Positions 23,446 to 32,448 are shown, numbered from the stretch's first letter. The stretch is 32,529 bases of DNA from Clostridiaceae bacterium (GCA_014380625.1 JACMJL010000220.1:1-32529), one strand, 5' to 3'. Made by a program: numbers and translations. Notes: a model not told the origin generated them from the sequence alone.

Positions 23446-26400
23446 TTACTTAACGGTTAGGTTAAAGCCACTTTGTATGAGGTAAGGACTAGCAGCTTCA
23501 ATGTTTTTCAAAATAAGATTAGTGAAGGTTGCTGACCCATTTCCTGTATAAGTATAAATGGCTTCACCTAAATGGGGTGATGAGAATCTTGAAGTTGTGA
23601 TATCATCCTTACCGGTTCCGTCTATGGTAATGTTGTTGAAATTGATATTACTAAAACCTCCGCCGTATCCAAATTGGATAGCATCTCTTTGTGCATTAAT
23701 AATATCGATGTTGGTAAATGTAACATTTTGTATAGAAGAATTTGATGCTTCTAAATCAATAGCACCACGTTCGCCACTATAACAATCCTTGCTTGTACCG
23801 GAATTTATTATTGTAGTGTCCGAGAAAGTAATTCCTGTATTACTTTCAAAATGGTAACCAGGGAATACTGTGTTCATTCTGATACCTGAACCCATAAAGC
23901 AGTCTTTAATATAATTATTAGTCACCTTATGTCCGGAACCACCAAAGATTGCGATAGCTGCTGCACGCCAGTTGTTTTCAATTGTATTGTACTTGAAAGT
24001 ATTGTTTACTTCCATTGGAGCACCCATAGTATTATCAGGCCACATAGCAAGCCCATCATCTCCATTATTTCTAACATTGCAGTTTTGAACTGTGGAATTC
24101 TTAGTACCCTGACAGAAGTTTATACCGTCAGCTAGGTTATTTCTAACACGACCGTTTGAAATAATCAATCCATCTGATGGAATTGCTGGAGTATGAGCAT
24201 AGTCTGCTACCCAGAAACCACATTCAAAATGTTCTTCCCAGAAATCATGGATACGAGAATTAGTTCCAAAGTTATCCATAAAGCATTTATAAATTGCATT
24301 TTGATTGTAACGGGATCTCAGCATAGAATTTATACTCATATTACTGAAATCAATTGTACCAGTAACTCTAAGAGATATACCGCCACTTGCTGCATTAGGT
24401 GAGGTAAATTGAATATTGGTGTACCAAATACCAGCACCTGTAATTGTTATATTATTAGCGTTTATTGTCCACATACCACCTAAATTAAATTTACCCTCAG
24501 GTATATATACAGTTTTCCCAGCCGCAGCTGCTGCATTTACGCAAGCATTGAATGCGCTAAGATCATCGCTAGTGTCATTTGCTATTGCGCCATAATCTGT
24601 TACAGAATAAGCATTAGTTGGTTTTGCAATTGCTACTGGAACAGGTTCGACTTCCAGAAAGTCAACACCATATTCTATACTGTCTCCGTTTGTTTTTTGA
24701 ATTTTTATCTTGTCGCCAACCTTAAGTGCAGTATTCAGTTTAAAATGAACTTCATCAAAACGGAAGGCAGCTTGAGTTCCACCTGGAGCATCCTGTGGTT
24801 GATCACCACTAAAATACTGCCAAGACCAATAGGAAGATAAGGAAATAGTAGAAACCTTTGTACCATTTACATAACAGTCCAGTGAACCAGTCAATCCCAT
24901 ACCGTCACTTTTATCAGGCATTGTAAATCTCATATCTACACCAGCTCCAGCCTGGGTGGCTGTCCATTCAACATAAGCACCGTTGGATGGAAGGGCTACA
25001 TACTTCTGATTTGTAGCTTCTGAAGCAAGTTGTGAGTAATCGAAAGTCGGAGCTGAACGTAATACAGCGCCTCCACCTATTGATGCCACTTCAGCTTCAT
25101 ATCTTGTATAAGGCATTGTTGCACCACGACTTCCAGGTACTTGTGGAGTTGTTACAACTAGTTGTGTACCACTTGTAAAGTAGTTGTTTGTTTCATTAGT
25201 TTCAACTATGACGTTTGTATCATCTGCCTTTGCAGATACAGTATAGGTTCCTGCAACACCTGTATAGGTAGCAGTTACTGTAGCTGTTCCCCCAGCTGCT
25301 ATAACTGTTGAGGTTGAACCTGTTACTTTTGTAGTTCCGATATTGAAACCAACAACATTTGCTAGACCTGCTGCTGTTGCTACTGTACCCTGATTCTTAA
25401 CAGTTGCTGTTAAGGTAACAATATTTCCAGTTTCAGTATTTGTTGGTGTCCATGATAAAGCTGTTACAACAAGGTCAGTACCTTGTTGACCACTAACTGT
25501 AATATTCTTGCTAAAGCTGTTGTTATTTTCATTAACCTCTGCTATTGTATTTGCATTGTCTGCAATTGCTTTTACTGTATGCGATCCAATTACTGAAGTC
25601 CAATTACTACTTCCAGAAATAGTAGCAGTGCCCCCTACAGCAATTGAAGTTGTATTATTAACTGATGCTGTCACCTGAGTACCGTCAACCTGGAATGCTA
25701 CGATACCTGCCGCGCCTGCTGCAGTTCCGTTATTCTTTACTATTGCGCTAAAATTTACTGCACTACCATCCACAGGACTAGCGGGAGTCCAAGTGATATC
25801 CGTAACAACTAGATCAGCCTTTTGAACAGTTGTAGGTCCAACAGTAATGAAATCTAAGTTGATATTTCCATTATCATCAGTATCATATTTATAAGCTATT
25901 GTGTTATTTCCCTCTTTTAAGTTTAGAGTCTCAACCTTATTTCCCCAGTCATTCCAGGTAGGCAAATTAGGGAATACAGTCTGTTTTACGTCAGTACCGT
26001 TTACATATATACTCATAGTTCTGTCGCTTCCCATAGCATCTGCATATCTTAAAGTCACATCGTAATATCCTGTAGTTGCAACATTAACATTAAATAATGC
26101 TTGAGAAGAGCCTGAAGTTTGGATACCATCAACGAAGCCTGTACCAGTGTAACCTGAATGGTCAGTATTGACTTTTGCTCCGCCAGAAAGTGTAGCACTT
26201 TCTCCTTCATATTTTGTAGTACTACCACCACCTGAAATAACCAGTTGTATTGCGCTTGAAAAGGAGTTGTTTGATTCACTACTTTCAGCTATGACATTTG
26301 TATCATCTGCATTTGCTGATACTGTATAAGTTCCTCCTACTGATGTCCAGTTTGCGGTTACCGTTGCTGTGCCGCCGGCTGCTATGGATGAAGTTGTTGA

Positions 26401-27093
26401 GCCTGTTACTTTTGTACTTCCGATATTAAAGCCAACTACATTTGTTACTCCTGCGGGTGTTGTTGCTGTTCCAATATTCTTAACTGTTGCTGTAAGTGTA
26501 ACCGTCTGTCCAACTGTTGGATTTGCTGGTGTGAAGGTCAAAGCGGTAACAGAAAGATCAGGTTGAGATGTAGTAGTTCCCCCATATACTTCGAATTCTG
26601 CAACTTGCGCTCCAGTACTTCCACTGTTAGTAGTAAAGCTTAAGCGAACATACCTTGTATTTGTGTTCGTAAAGTTTATTGTCACTGTATTACTGGTGCT
26701 TGGATTAAAAGTATAGGTAGCTAAAGCAGTAATTGTAGTAAAGGATATGTTGTCTGTACTACCTAAGATAGCAAAAGTCTGTGTCCTTGTAGCCCACACG
26801 GTAGCAGGATTTAATTTCAGTACAGCCTTGTTCACAGACTGTGTACTACCAAGGTCTACAGTAAGGTTGTTAGGATATGCGTTTGCTGCACCTTCCCAAT
26901 AACTGTTAATGCTACCATCATTAGAATTAGTAGCCACATAAGTTTGAGTATAATTACTGGCAGTTATAGGCTTGTTAAGTGCTAAGTTAACTGTGTCTGC
27001 AGCGTAGGTTGTTGTTGGTAGTACTAGAATTTGTGTTACTATCATTGCCACTGCTAAGAAGAAGTTCATAGACTTCTTAAAGGGTTTTTTCAT
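23446..27093 (-). CDS. Secreted multidomain GH87-type alpha-1,3-glucanase (mycodextranase family)
   Basis: The start at 27093 follows GGAGGTAAGAAA. The product has 1215 residues. A signal peptide (about 1-31) ends in TTTYA. Then come an F5/8-type discoidin/CBM32-like domain (about 33-180), a CARDB domain (about 185-285), a CBM6/35-like domain (about 290-415), two more CARDB repeats (about 420-640), a second CBM-like domain (about 655-815) and a C-terminal right-handed beta-helix (about 820-1215). The helix carries Asp989 (LADGIN) and Asp1012-Asp1013 (NGDDGLAMW). Their 23/24-residue spacing equals that of the catalytic aspartates I recall for GH87 alpha-1,3-glucanases of Bacillus/Paenibacillus. 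It probably degrades fungal or streptococcal alpha-1,3-glucan outside the cell. There are no S-layer or sortase anchors. Confidence 0.82.
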   Translation of the reverse strand: MKKPFKKSMNFFLAVAMIVTQILVLPTTTYAADTVNLALNKPITASNYTQTYVATNSNDGSINSYWEGAANAYPNNLTVDLGSTQSVNKAVLKLNPATVWATRTQTFAILGSTDNISFTTITALATYTFNPSTSNTVTINFTNTNTRYVRLSFTTNSGSTGAQVAEFEVYGGTTTSQPDLSVTALTFTPANPTVGQTVTLTATVKNIGTATTPAGVTNVVGFNIGSTKVTGSTTSSIAAGGTATVTANWTSVGGTYTVSANADDTNVIAESSESNNSFSSAIQLVISGGGSTTKYEGESATLSGGAKVNTDHSGYTGTGFVDGIQTSGSSQALFNVNVATTGYYDVTLRYADAMGSDRTMSIYVNGTDVKQTVFPNLPTWNDWGNKVETLNLKEGNNTIAYKYDTDDNGNINLDFITVGPTTVQKADLVVTDITWTPASPVDGSAVNFSAIVKNNGTAAGAAGIVAFQVDGTQVTASVNNTTSIAVGGTATISGSSNWTSVIGSHTVKAIADNANTIAEVNENNNSFSKNITVSGQQGTDLVVTALSWTPTNTETGNIVTLTATVKNQGTVATAAGLANVVGFNIGTTKVTGSTSTVIAAGGTATVTATYTGVAGTYTVSAKADDTNVIVETNETNNYFTSGTQLVVTTPQVPGSRGATMPYTRYEAEVASIGGGAVLRSAPTFDYSQLASEATNQKYVALPSNGAYVEWTATQAGAGVDMRFTMPDKSDGMGLTGSLDCYVNGTKVSTISLSSYWSWQYFSGDQPQDAPGGTQAAFRFDEVHFKLNTALKVGDKIKIQKTNGDSIEYGVDFLEVEPVPVAIAKPTNAYSVTDYGAIANDTSDDLSAFNACVNAAAAAGKTVYIPEGKFNLGGMWTINANNITITGAGIWYTNIQFTSPNAASGGISLRVTGTIDFSNMSINSMLRSRYNQNAIYKCFMDNFGTNSRIHDFWEEHFECGFWVADYAHTPAIPSDGLIISNGRVRNNLADGINFCQGTKNSTVQNCNVRNNGDDGLAMWPDNTMGAPMEVNNTFKYNTIENNWRAAAIAIFGGSGHKVTNNYIKDCFMGSGIRMNTVFPGYHFESNTGITFSDTTIINSGTSKDCYSGERGAIDLEASNSSIQNVTFTNIDIINAQRDAIQFGYGGGFSNINFNNITIDGTGKDDITTSRFSSPHLGEAIYTYTGNGSATFTNLILKNIEAASPYLIQSGFNLTVK

Positions 27094-27217
27094 TTTCTTA
27101 CCTCCAAATTTGTTTTTTAACACCAATAATGAATGAATTTTATTTACTGATAATTTTCGCCTAAAAGCTCACCTCCTCAAATTTTATCAATTTAATTTCC
27201 CTGCTTCAAAATTTAAA

Positions 27218-27238
27218 TTACCAAATATTGGTTGGTAA
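27218..27238. repeat. Inverted repeat upstream of the glucanase gene
   Basis: TTACCAA (27218-27224) and TTGGTAA (27232-27238) flank a 7-nt spacer. It is a candidate operator about 130 nt before the glucanase start. Confidence 0.5.
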
Positions 27239-27244
27239 CAACAT

Positions 27245-27256
27245 AAGTGTACACTT
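27245..27256. repeat. 12-bp perfect palindrome upstream of the glucanase gene
   Basis: AAGTGTACACTT is self-complementary and lies seven bases from the previous dyad. A third dyad, ACTAAT/ATTAGT, lies at 27279-27296. Together they suggest a regulated control region. Confidence 0.45.
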
Positions 27257-27339
27257 GTTAAGTTTTTAATAAAAGTAGACTAATATGCTAATTAGTTTGT
27301 TAAACTATGTATTTATACTTATTCCTATCTAAATAAATA

Positions 27340-27385
27340 AAAAAGGCTCAGCTTCTAAAAATGACTTTTAAAGCTGAGCCTTTTT
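27340..27385. terminator. Intrinsic terminator of the SBP/c-di-GMP operon
   Basis: AAAAAGGCTCAGCTT (27340-27354) and AAGCTGAGCCTTTTT (27371-27385) pair perfectly over 15 bp with a 16-nt loop. It lies 45 nt after the stop of the GGDEF-EAL gene. Confidence 0.92.
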
Positions 27386-27429
27386 AATTATAATATTATC
27401 TTAAATAGTTTGTGGATGATGTTTATACT

Positions 27430-29874
27430 CTATGTTGTTTTGTTTAATGCTAATAACTTTTCAATTTCATCTACAGGAAGTGGTTTGCTATAATAATAAC
27501 CTTGGATATAATCACAGTTTCTGTCTTTAAGTATTGAAAGTTGATGTTTTGTCTCTACACCTTCAGCTACAACCTTTAAATCCATGCTGTGTGCCATTTG
27601 AATAATATTATTAATAATTGACTCCTCTTTTGTGCTTGAAGTAATATTATCTATAAAAGACTTATCAATTTTTAAGGTGCAAATCGGAATTTTTCTTAAA
27701 TAGTTTAGTGAAGAATATCCAGTTCCAAAGTCATCAAGAGCAATTCGAATGCCCATATCATTCAGTTCCTTTAATATATTTATACTAGAATCAAGTGATT
27801 GCATGAGAACCGTTTCAGTAATTTCAAGTTCAACAATATTTGGGTTAATGGCTGTATTTTTAAGAATAGTTTTAATGCTTTCTAAAAAGTCTGGTTGATG
27901 TATATCCACTGAAGAAACATTTATACTAATACTTTTGAATTTATAGCCTGCCTCGAGCCATTTTACACTTTGTTTACAAGACTCGTTAAGCACCCATCGA
28001 TCTAATTTAGTTATATATCCTGATTCTTCTGCTATGGGAATGAATTCTACAGGAGATATAGGTCCTAACTCCTTACTATCTAGCCTAAGTAGAGCTTCAA
28101 ATCCAAATATTTCATTTTTCTGTGTATCATACTGTGGTTGATAATAAATACTTAGTTCATTATTTTTAATTGAGTCCCTCAATATCCTTTCAATACAGGT
28201 TTTTCTCGCTAGTTGCAAATACATTTTTGCATCGTATAAAGCAAATCCATTCTTCCCTAATTCTTTTGCTTTATACATAGCTGCATCAGCATTCTTTAAA
28301 ATACTATTTGCATCAGAGCCGTCCTTTGGATATATAGCCACCCCCACACTTGCTGTAATATACATTTGCTTATTATCAATTTCAAAAATTCTATTGAACA
28401 AAGCAAGCAACAACTTTGCATATTGTACTACTTCTGAGGTTTCTAGATAAGGATGAAGTACTATAAATTCATCTCCACCTAATCTGCAGATAGTGTCTTT
28501 TTCATCTATCAAGTATTCCAATTGTTTTGCTAAATAAATAAGAAGTTTATCTCCATAATCATGACCCATGGTATCATTTATATTTTTAAAGTTATCTAAA
28601 TCTATAAAAAATACTGCACCTTCTGTATTCTTATCACTGGCCAATTCTATTTGGTCATTTAGTTTGTTCATGAAAAAGGTTCTATTTGGAAGGTTAGTAA
28701 GCGAATCATGAAAAGCCATAAACTTTATTTTATCTTCGGATATTTTTTTATCTGTAATATCTGCAATAGAACCTGCAATTTTAATTGCTTTACCTTCTGA
28801 ATCTCTTAAAGCCTTCCCTCTTGATGATACCCAAATATAAGAACCATCAAGTATCTTAACCCTATATTCAGATTTGTAAACTTTAGTTATATTTTTAATA
28901 TGTTCTTGAAGATCATTTCTTGCCATAGCTAGATCATCCGGATGAATTAATTCCTTTAATAACCTGGTTAAGTTAATACACTTATTTAGGTCATAGCCTG
29001 TAATTTCAAAAAGCTTATCAGAGGCAAAAAAGTCTCCTGTACCTAAATCCCATTGCCAAATTGAATCATTAGCACCGTCTATTGCAAGTCTATATCTTTC
29101 ATCACTATTTGTTAAGGCCTCGTCTTTATATTGAAGTTCTTTATATTGTTCTCGAAGTGCTTCCTCTATTGATGATAATTCCTCATGTAGGGATAATAAT
29201 TCATCGTAGCTTAAACTTAATTTATCAATCATAAAAGTAAAAGTATTTGCAAATTGACCAATTTCATCTTGAGATTTAATATTGATATTAATTTTCAGAT
29301 TACCCTTTGCTATTTCTTCTGCGCTAGTTTTTAACTCTTTTATAGGTTTTGTAACATACGAAGATATTGAAATAATCATGATCCATAAAATAATTGACAT
29401 TGTAATAATTTCTACACTGGCATCTCGTATATTTTTCTCCATAGCCTTCTGTTCATAATATTGGATCACTCCAACCTTTATATATCCAATTTTAACATTT
29501 TCCTTCATGATGTTTCCATAAGCATAAATCCACTTAGTGTTTTTATACCTATCCTCGGATTTAATAGTTTTAAAAATCTCTTTACCTTCAGAATTTTTTA
29601 TCTCTAAGTATCCTACTTCGTTATCCTTTAACAGTGCTTCTCCACTCATTTTTACACCATCATTATTGAAATTCCATAGAGGATCTATAAGTGCATAAGC
29701 TCCAAGTTCAGCCGTATATATTGCTTTATCTCGTAAATTCGAATGATATTGTTTTCTATTTTTTTCAATGGTATAAAAATTAGAAAGAATAAGTAATAAT
29801 ACTGTGAATAAAATTACAGGAACAGCAAACTTATTTCGGACAGATTTTGAATTTGAAATAATTGGTATTTTCAC
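27430..29874 (-). CDS. Membrane PAS-GGDEF-EAL protein (c-di-GMP turnover)
   Basis: The GTG start at 29874 has AAGGTGGG upstream. The 814-residue product has TM1 (about 16-34), an extracellular sensor region (about 35-152), TM2 (about 153-174), HAMP (about 175-226), a coiled coil (226-255), PAS (about 258-380), GGDEF (about 385-545) and EAL (about 560-805). GGDEF is intact (466-470) but the upstream RxxD inhibitory site is replaced by DEKD. The EAL domain keeps GFEALLRL (593-595), ELEITETVLM, LDDFGTGYSSL, KIDKSFID and VVAEGVET, so phosphodiesterase activity is also expected. The preceding gene encodes a solute-binding lipoprotein 36 nt upstream, likely its ligand-presenting partner (inference). 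Confidence 0.93.
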   Translation of the reverse strand: MKIPIISNSKSVRNKFAVPVILFTVLLLILSNFYTIEKNRKQYHSNLRDKAIYTAELGAYALIDPLWNFNNDGVKMSGEALLKDNEVGYLEIKNSEGKEIFKTIKSEDRYKNTKWIYAYGNIMKENVKIGYIKVGVIQYYEQKAMEKNIRDASVEIITMSIILWIMIISISSYVTKPIKELKTSAEEIAKGNLKININIKSQDEIGQFANTFTFMIDKLSLSYDELLSLHEELSSIEEALREQYKELQYKDEALTNSDERYRLAIDGANDSIWQWDLGTGDFFASDKLFEITGYDLNKCINLTRLLKELIHPDDLAMARNDLQEHIKNITKVYKSEYRVKILDGSYIWVSSRGKALRDSEGKAIKIAGSIADITDKKISEDKIKFMAFHDSLTNLPNRTFFMNKLNDQIELASDKNTEGAVFFIDLDNFKNINDTMGHDYGDKLLIYLAKQLEYLIDEKDTICRLGGDEFIVLHPYLETSEVVQYAKLLLALFNRIFEIDNKQMYITASVGVAIYPKDGSDANSILKNADAAMYKAKELGKNGFALYDAKMYLQLARKTCIERILRDSIKNNELSIYYQPQYDTQKNEIFGFEALLRLDSKELGPISPVEFIPIAEESGYITKLDRWVLNESCKQSVKWLEAGYKFKSISINVSSVDIHQPDFLESIKTILKNTAINPNIVELEITETVLMQSLDSSINILKELNDMGIRIALDDFGTGYSSLNYLRKIPICTLKIDKSFIDNITSSTKEESIINNIIQMAHSMDLKVVAEGVETKHQLSILKDRNCDYIQGYYYSKPLPVDEIEKLLALNKTT

Positions 29875-29910
29875 ACTTAACCCACCTTTAACTTTGTTTT
29901 CTCATGTAAT

Positions 29911-30753
29911 CTACTTAATGTAAGACTGGTATATTCTTTGAGAGGTTCCATCTTTTTTTATTTCTACTAATTTATTATCAAACTCTTCTACCATTTTCTC
30001 TGTATTTTTACCTTTTCTAAAAAAGGCGTAAACTTCTGTTTCGTTTAATACAGGTTTTAATTCTTTCAATTTGTTCTGATTGTTTGTTTTATTCAGTGCA
30101 GCCAGTTCAACTAATCTATTTTCTATACAAATATCTATACGATTATCCAAAATTTTATATATATTTTGTAGCTTATCATCTACCTGTTCTACTTGTAAAA
30201 CTTTATTTTTTACTGCATTATCAAACTCTTCTCCATAGGTATAATCACGTATTATACCTATTTTATATGGTTTTAAATCTAAGATATTTCCGTCAAATTC
30301 AATGTTAGAATCACTTTTAACAAATAAAGAGGTATAGGTAGTAATTATTGGTTCTTTAGAAAAAACACCAAATTCCTGCCTTTCAGCTGTCTTTTTTATG
30401 TCTATAATCATATCAACTCCACCAGCTTTTAACATTTCTATTGCTCTTGCAAAAGGTAAAGTCTTCATTGTTACTTTATATTCCATTCGTTTAAAGGTTT
30501 CTGCTACTATATCCACTCCTATTCCTTTTATCACTCCATTTTCCTCAAATTCGTAGGGTTCCCAAATAGCAGTAGCAATAACTACACTTTTTTCTGTTGA
30601 TGTAGACTTATCCTCTGAAGCTATAGCTTGAGGAACAGACCTTAAGTCTTCTATGTTAATCATTTCATCTTTATTTCTACATCCTGTAAAAGCAAACAAG
30701 CCAATAAAATACACTAGTGAAATAGCTATTACCTTATTCATATTGACTTTCAT
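29911..30753 (-). CDS. Solute-binding lipoprotein, SBP_bac_3 family
   Basis: The start at 30753 is chosen because AAAGGATGG lies about 8 nt upstream; an ATG 12 nt farther up overlaps that site. The 280-residue product has a lipoprotein signal with lipobox FTGC (Cys25), then a family 3 binding domain (VVIATAIWEPYEFEENGVIK, then GIGVDIVAETFKRM; later LPFARAIEMLKAGGVDMIID). Family members bind amino acids, polyamines or similar small molecules. No permease or ATPase gene is present. It is instead the first gene of an operon with a membrane GGDEF-EAL protein, like NspS-MbaA in Vibrio cholerae, so it probably acts as a sensor subunit (inference). Confidence 0.88.
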   Translation of the reverse strand: MKVNMNKVIAISLVYFIGLFAFTGCRNKDEMINIEDLRSVPQAIASEDKSTSTEKSVVIATAIWEPYEFEENGVIKGIGVDIVAETFKRMEYKVTMKTLPFARAIEMLKAGGVDMIIDIKKTAERQEFGVFSKEPIITTYTSLFVKSDSNIEFDGNILDLKPYKIGIIRDYTYGEEFDNAVKNKVLQVEQVDDKLQNIYKILDNRIDICIENRLVELAALNKTNNQNKLKELKPVLNETEVYAFFRKGKNTEKMVEEFDNKLVEIKKDGTSQRIYQSYIK

Positions 30754-30857
30754 CTTCAAGACCATCCTTTCATAATTTGTAGTTTGAATTTTAAGACAAG
30801 AATTATCTGCTCAAACTCATCTAAAAAAATATACCTTTGATAGCTTACTTTTACGCA

Positions 30858-30936
30858 AAAAACCATCTCAGAAGCAACCTCTTTACGGAGAGTTGGCTAT
30901 GAAAATGGCTCCCTTAACATTTACTTACTAAATGTT
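30858..30936. ncRNA. Candidate structured RNA or attenuator between divergent genes
   Basis: Three adjacent hairpins occur in an otherwise AT-rich spacer: 30875-30895 (with TACG loop and one bulged C), 30895-30910 (GGCTAT-GAAA-ATGGCT) and 30916-30936 (AACATTTA/TAAATGTT). G-U pairs favour a plus-strand RNA. On the minus strand the same region ends in GAGATGGTTTTTT (about 30866-30854), which looks like a terminator in the leader of the solute-binding-protein operon. I could not match it to a known class. The rest of 30754-31148 shows nothing clear. Confidence 0.4.
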
Positions 30937-31148
30937 ATTCTGTAACACCGTTAATTTATATATAGACATACTAATCCGAATTTCACCATATACTACTATA
31001 AATTTTAATATTATTATAACACAATTCTTTTTATTAAAATAGCTTGAACATTCTATCCAAAATAGTCTTACACTTAGGTATACCCTAGGGAAAAATATTA
31101 GCAAGCATTCTAAGTTATAGGTTTTTTGTAACCTTTAAAATAATTTTA

Positions 31149-31177
31149 TTGATTAAATAACTAGCAATTGATATAAT
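31149..31177 (+). promoter_or_regulatory. Sigma-A promoter of the DUF1646 gene
   Basis: TTGATT (31149-31154), a 17-nt spacer and TATAAT (31172-31177). The predicted start is near 31184, giving a 140-nt leader. Confidence 0.8.
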
Positions 31178-31183
31178 AACTTT

Positions 31184-31291
31184 AAATTAATATTTGTTTT
31201 AGGTTGGAAGGATTTAAATAATTCTATTCCAAGAGTAATATTGTTTCTGGGGTGGGAAACTCAATTTTGAGTTTCCCACCTTTATTTTTTG
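31184..31291 (+). promoter_or_regulatory. Candidate DUF1646-motif (Na+-I) riboswitch with terminator
   Basis: The leader has a hairpin (TTGGAA 31204-31209 with TTCCAA 31227-31232), a conserved-looking linker GTTTCTGGGG, and then a 13-14-bp terminator stem GGTGGGAAACTCAA (31251-31264) with TTGAGTTTCCCACC (31267-31280) followed by TTTATTTTTT. This terminator lies before the gene, so transcription must be regulated by readthrough. DUF1646 genes are the namesake of a motif shown to be a Na+ riboswitch. I infer the class from gene context and layout, not from a motif alignment. Confidence 0.6.
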
Positions 31292-31323
31292 CCTAAAATA
31301 AGCATAGAGAGGACGGATTAAAA

Positions 31324-32346
31324 ATGTATATTGGTTTATTAGTGATATTATTATTTATTTTACTATTACCCTTAACGGTAAAAAAGGTGGAGGACAACCT
31401 CGAAATTTTTCTTTTTATCATGGGGGCATTAGCAATGATTATATCCAAATCTATTACTGTTCATTTTATTTTAGAAGTTTTAGAGAATCAATTCTTATAT
31501 ATGATCACAGCCGCAGTACTAATTGGAGGATTTTTATTTAGGTACGTAAACAAACATATTCAAAAATTAGTAGGCTATATTTTAATTCATATACCTTTAA
31601 AGTTATTTATTTTTATAATGATCATTTTTATTGGACTAGTATCGAGTATGATAACAGCAATAATAGCCGCACTTTTTTTAGTAGAAATTATAGAGATGCT
31701 TCCAGTTAGCAGAGTAAACAAAATAAAAATAAACATAATCGCCTGTTTCTCCATTGGTCTAGGTTCCATATTAACACCAGTTGGAGAGCCCTTATCAACA
31801 ATTATTGCTACTAAATTAAATTTAGATTTTTGGTACATGTTTATTCATCTTGGTATATATATAATTCCTACTGTTGTGGTACTTGGATTGCTAGGCTCTT
31901 TTTATGGAAAGCAGTACAATGACCCTTTAGATGATATGAAATTAGAAATTGAAAAACAATCAAATTTAGATATTATTTTTAGAGGTGTTAAGATTTTTAT
32001 ATTTATTATCGCGTTAGATATGCTTGGCGCAGGTTTTAGACCTTTAGTAGATACCTATATAATACATTTAGATAGTAAGTTGTTGTATTGGATTAATATG
32101 TCCTCGGCAGTTCTTGATAATGCAACACTTGCAGCCGCTGAAATAAGTATTAAGATGACTACTGAGCAGATAAATTCAATAATTATTGGACTCTTAATAA
32201 GCGGAGGCATGATGATTCCAGGAAATATTCCTAATATCATTTCAGCTGGAAAATTGAAAATAAAAAGTTCTGAATGGATGAAATTTGGAATACCTTTAGG
32301 TTTAAGTATTATGGTCATTTATTACTTTCTCCTATTTGTTATTTAA
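31324..32346 (+). CDS. DUF1646 family cation transporter
   Basis: A 340-residue polytopic membrane protein with about 10 hydrophobic segments. It belongs to DUF1646, predicted cation transporters related to NhaD/ArsB-type exchangers. Blocks typical of that fold are IACFSIGLGSILTPVGEPLS (about 139-158, a half-membrane loop) and SSAVLDNATLAAAEIS (about 259-274), followed by SGGMMIPGNIPNIISAGKL (about 293-311). The paired loops form the ion site in the superfamily. GAGAGGAC precedes the ATG. It is transcribed alone behind a regulated leader with a terminator, in keeping with a sodium-responsive efflux system (inference). Confidence 0.87.
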   Translation: MYIGLLVILLFILLLPLTVKKVEDNLEIFLFIMGALAMIISKSITVHFILEVLENQFLYMITAAVLIGGFLFRYVNKHIQKLVGYILIHIPLKLFIFIMIIFIGLVSSMITAIIAALFLVEIIEMLPVSRVNKIKINIIACFSIGLGSILTPVGEPLSTIIATKLNLDFWYMFIHLGIYIIPTVVVLGLLGSFYGKQYNDPLDDMKLEIEKQSNLDIIFRGVKIFIFIIALDMLGAGFRPLVDTYIIHLDSKLLYWINMSSAVLDNATLAAAEISIKMTTEQINSIIIGLLISGGMMIPGNIPNIISAGKLKIKSSEWMKFGIPLGLSIMVIYYFLLFVI

Positions 32347-32367
32347 TAATTACTATATAAACAATTA

Positions 32368-32389
32368 AAGGAGCACCAAGGTGCTCCTT
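32368..32389. repeat. Near-perfect palindrome downstream of the DUF1646 gene
   Basis: AAGGAGCACC and GGTGCTCCTT flank AA. It lacks a T-run, so it may be an RNA-stabilising hairpin or a weak terminator. Confidence 0.55.
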
Positions 32390-32415
32390 CAGAGTGTTGA
32401 CAAACATAAAATGGA

Positions 32416-32448
32416 AAATACTCAAATTTTTAATTTGGGTATTTTTTT
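32416..32448 (+). terminator. Intrinsic terminator or attenuator near the window end
   Basis: AAATACTCAAATT (32416-32428) pairs with AATTTGGGTATTT (32432-32444), followed by TTTT. It may end the DUF1646 transcript, or attenuate the next gene. Confidence 0.75.

Larger units (their letters stand above)
27094..27429. other. Leader and control region of the glucanase gene
   Basis: This gene-free stretch holds three dyads (listed separately) and a terminator of the next gene. Reading the minus strand, GAGGAGGTGAGC at about 27177-27166 looks like a ribosome binding site but no ORF follows it. I see no convincing consensus promoter for the glucanase gene. Confidence 0.5.

Noticed and set aside
30840..30960. 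c-di-GMP-I (GEMM) riboswitch upstream of the c-di-GMP operon
   Set aside because: The hallmark ACGCAAAGCC core and tetraloop receptor are missing on both strands; only a few scattered letters agree.
32397..32425. TTGACA as promoter for the gene at the window end
   Set aside because: No acceptable -10 box lies 16-19 nt downstream.
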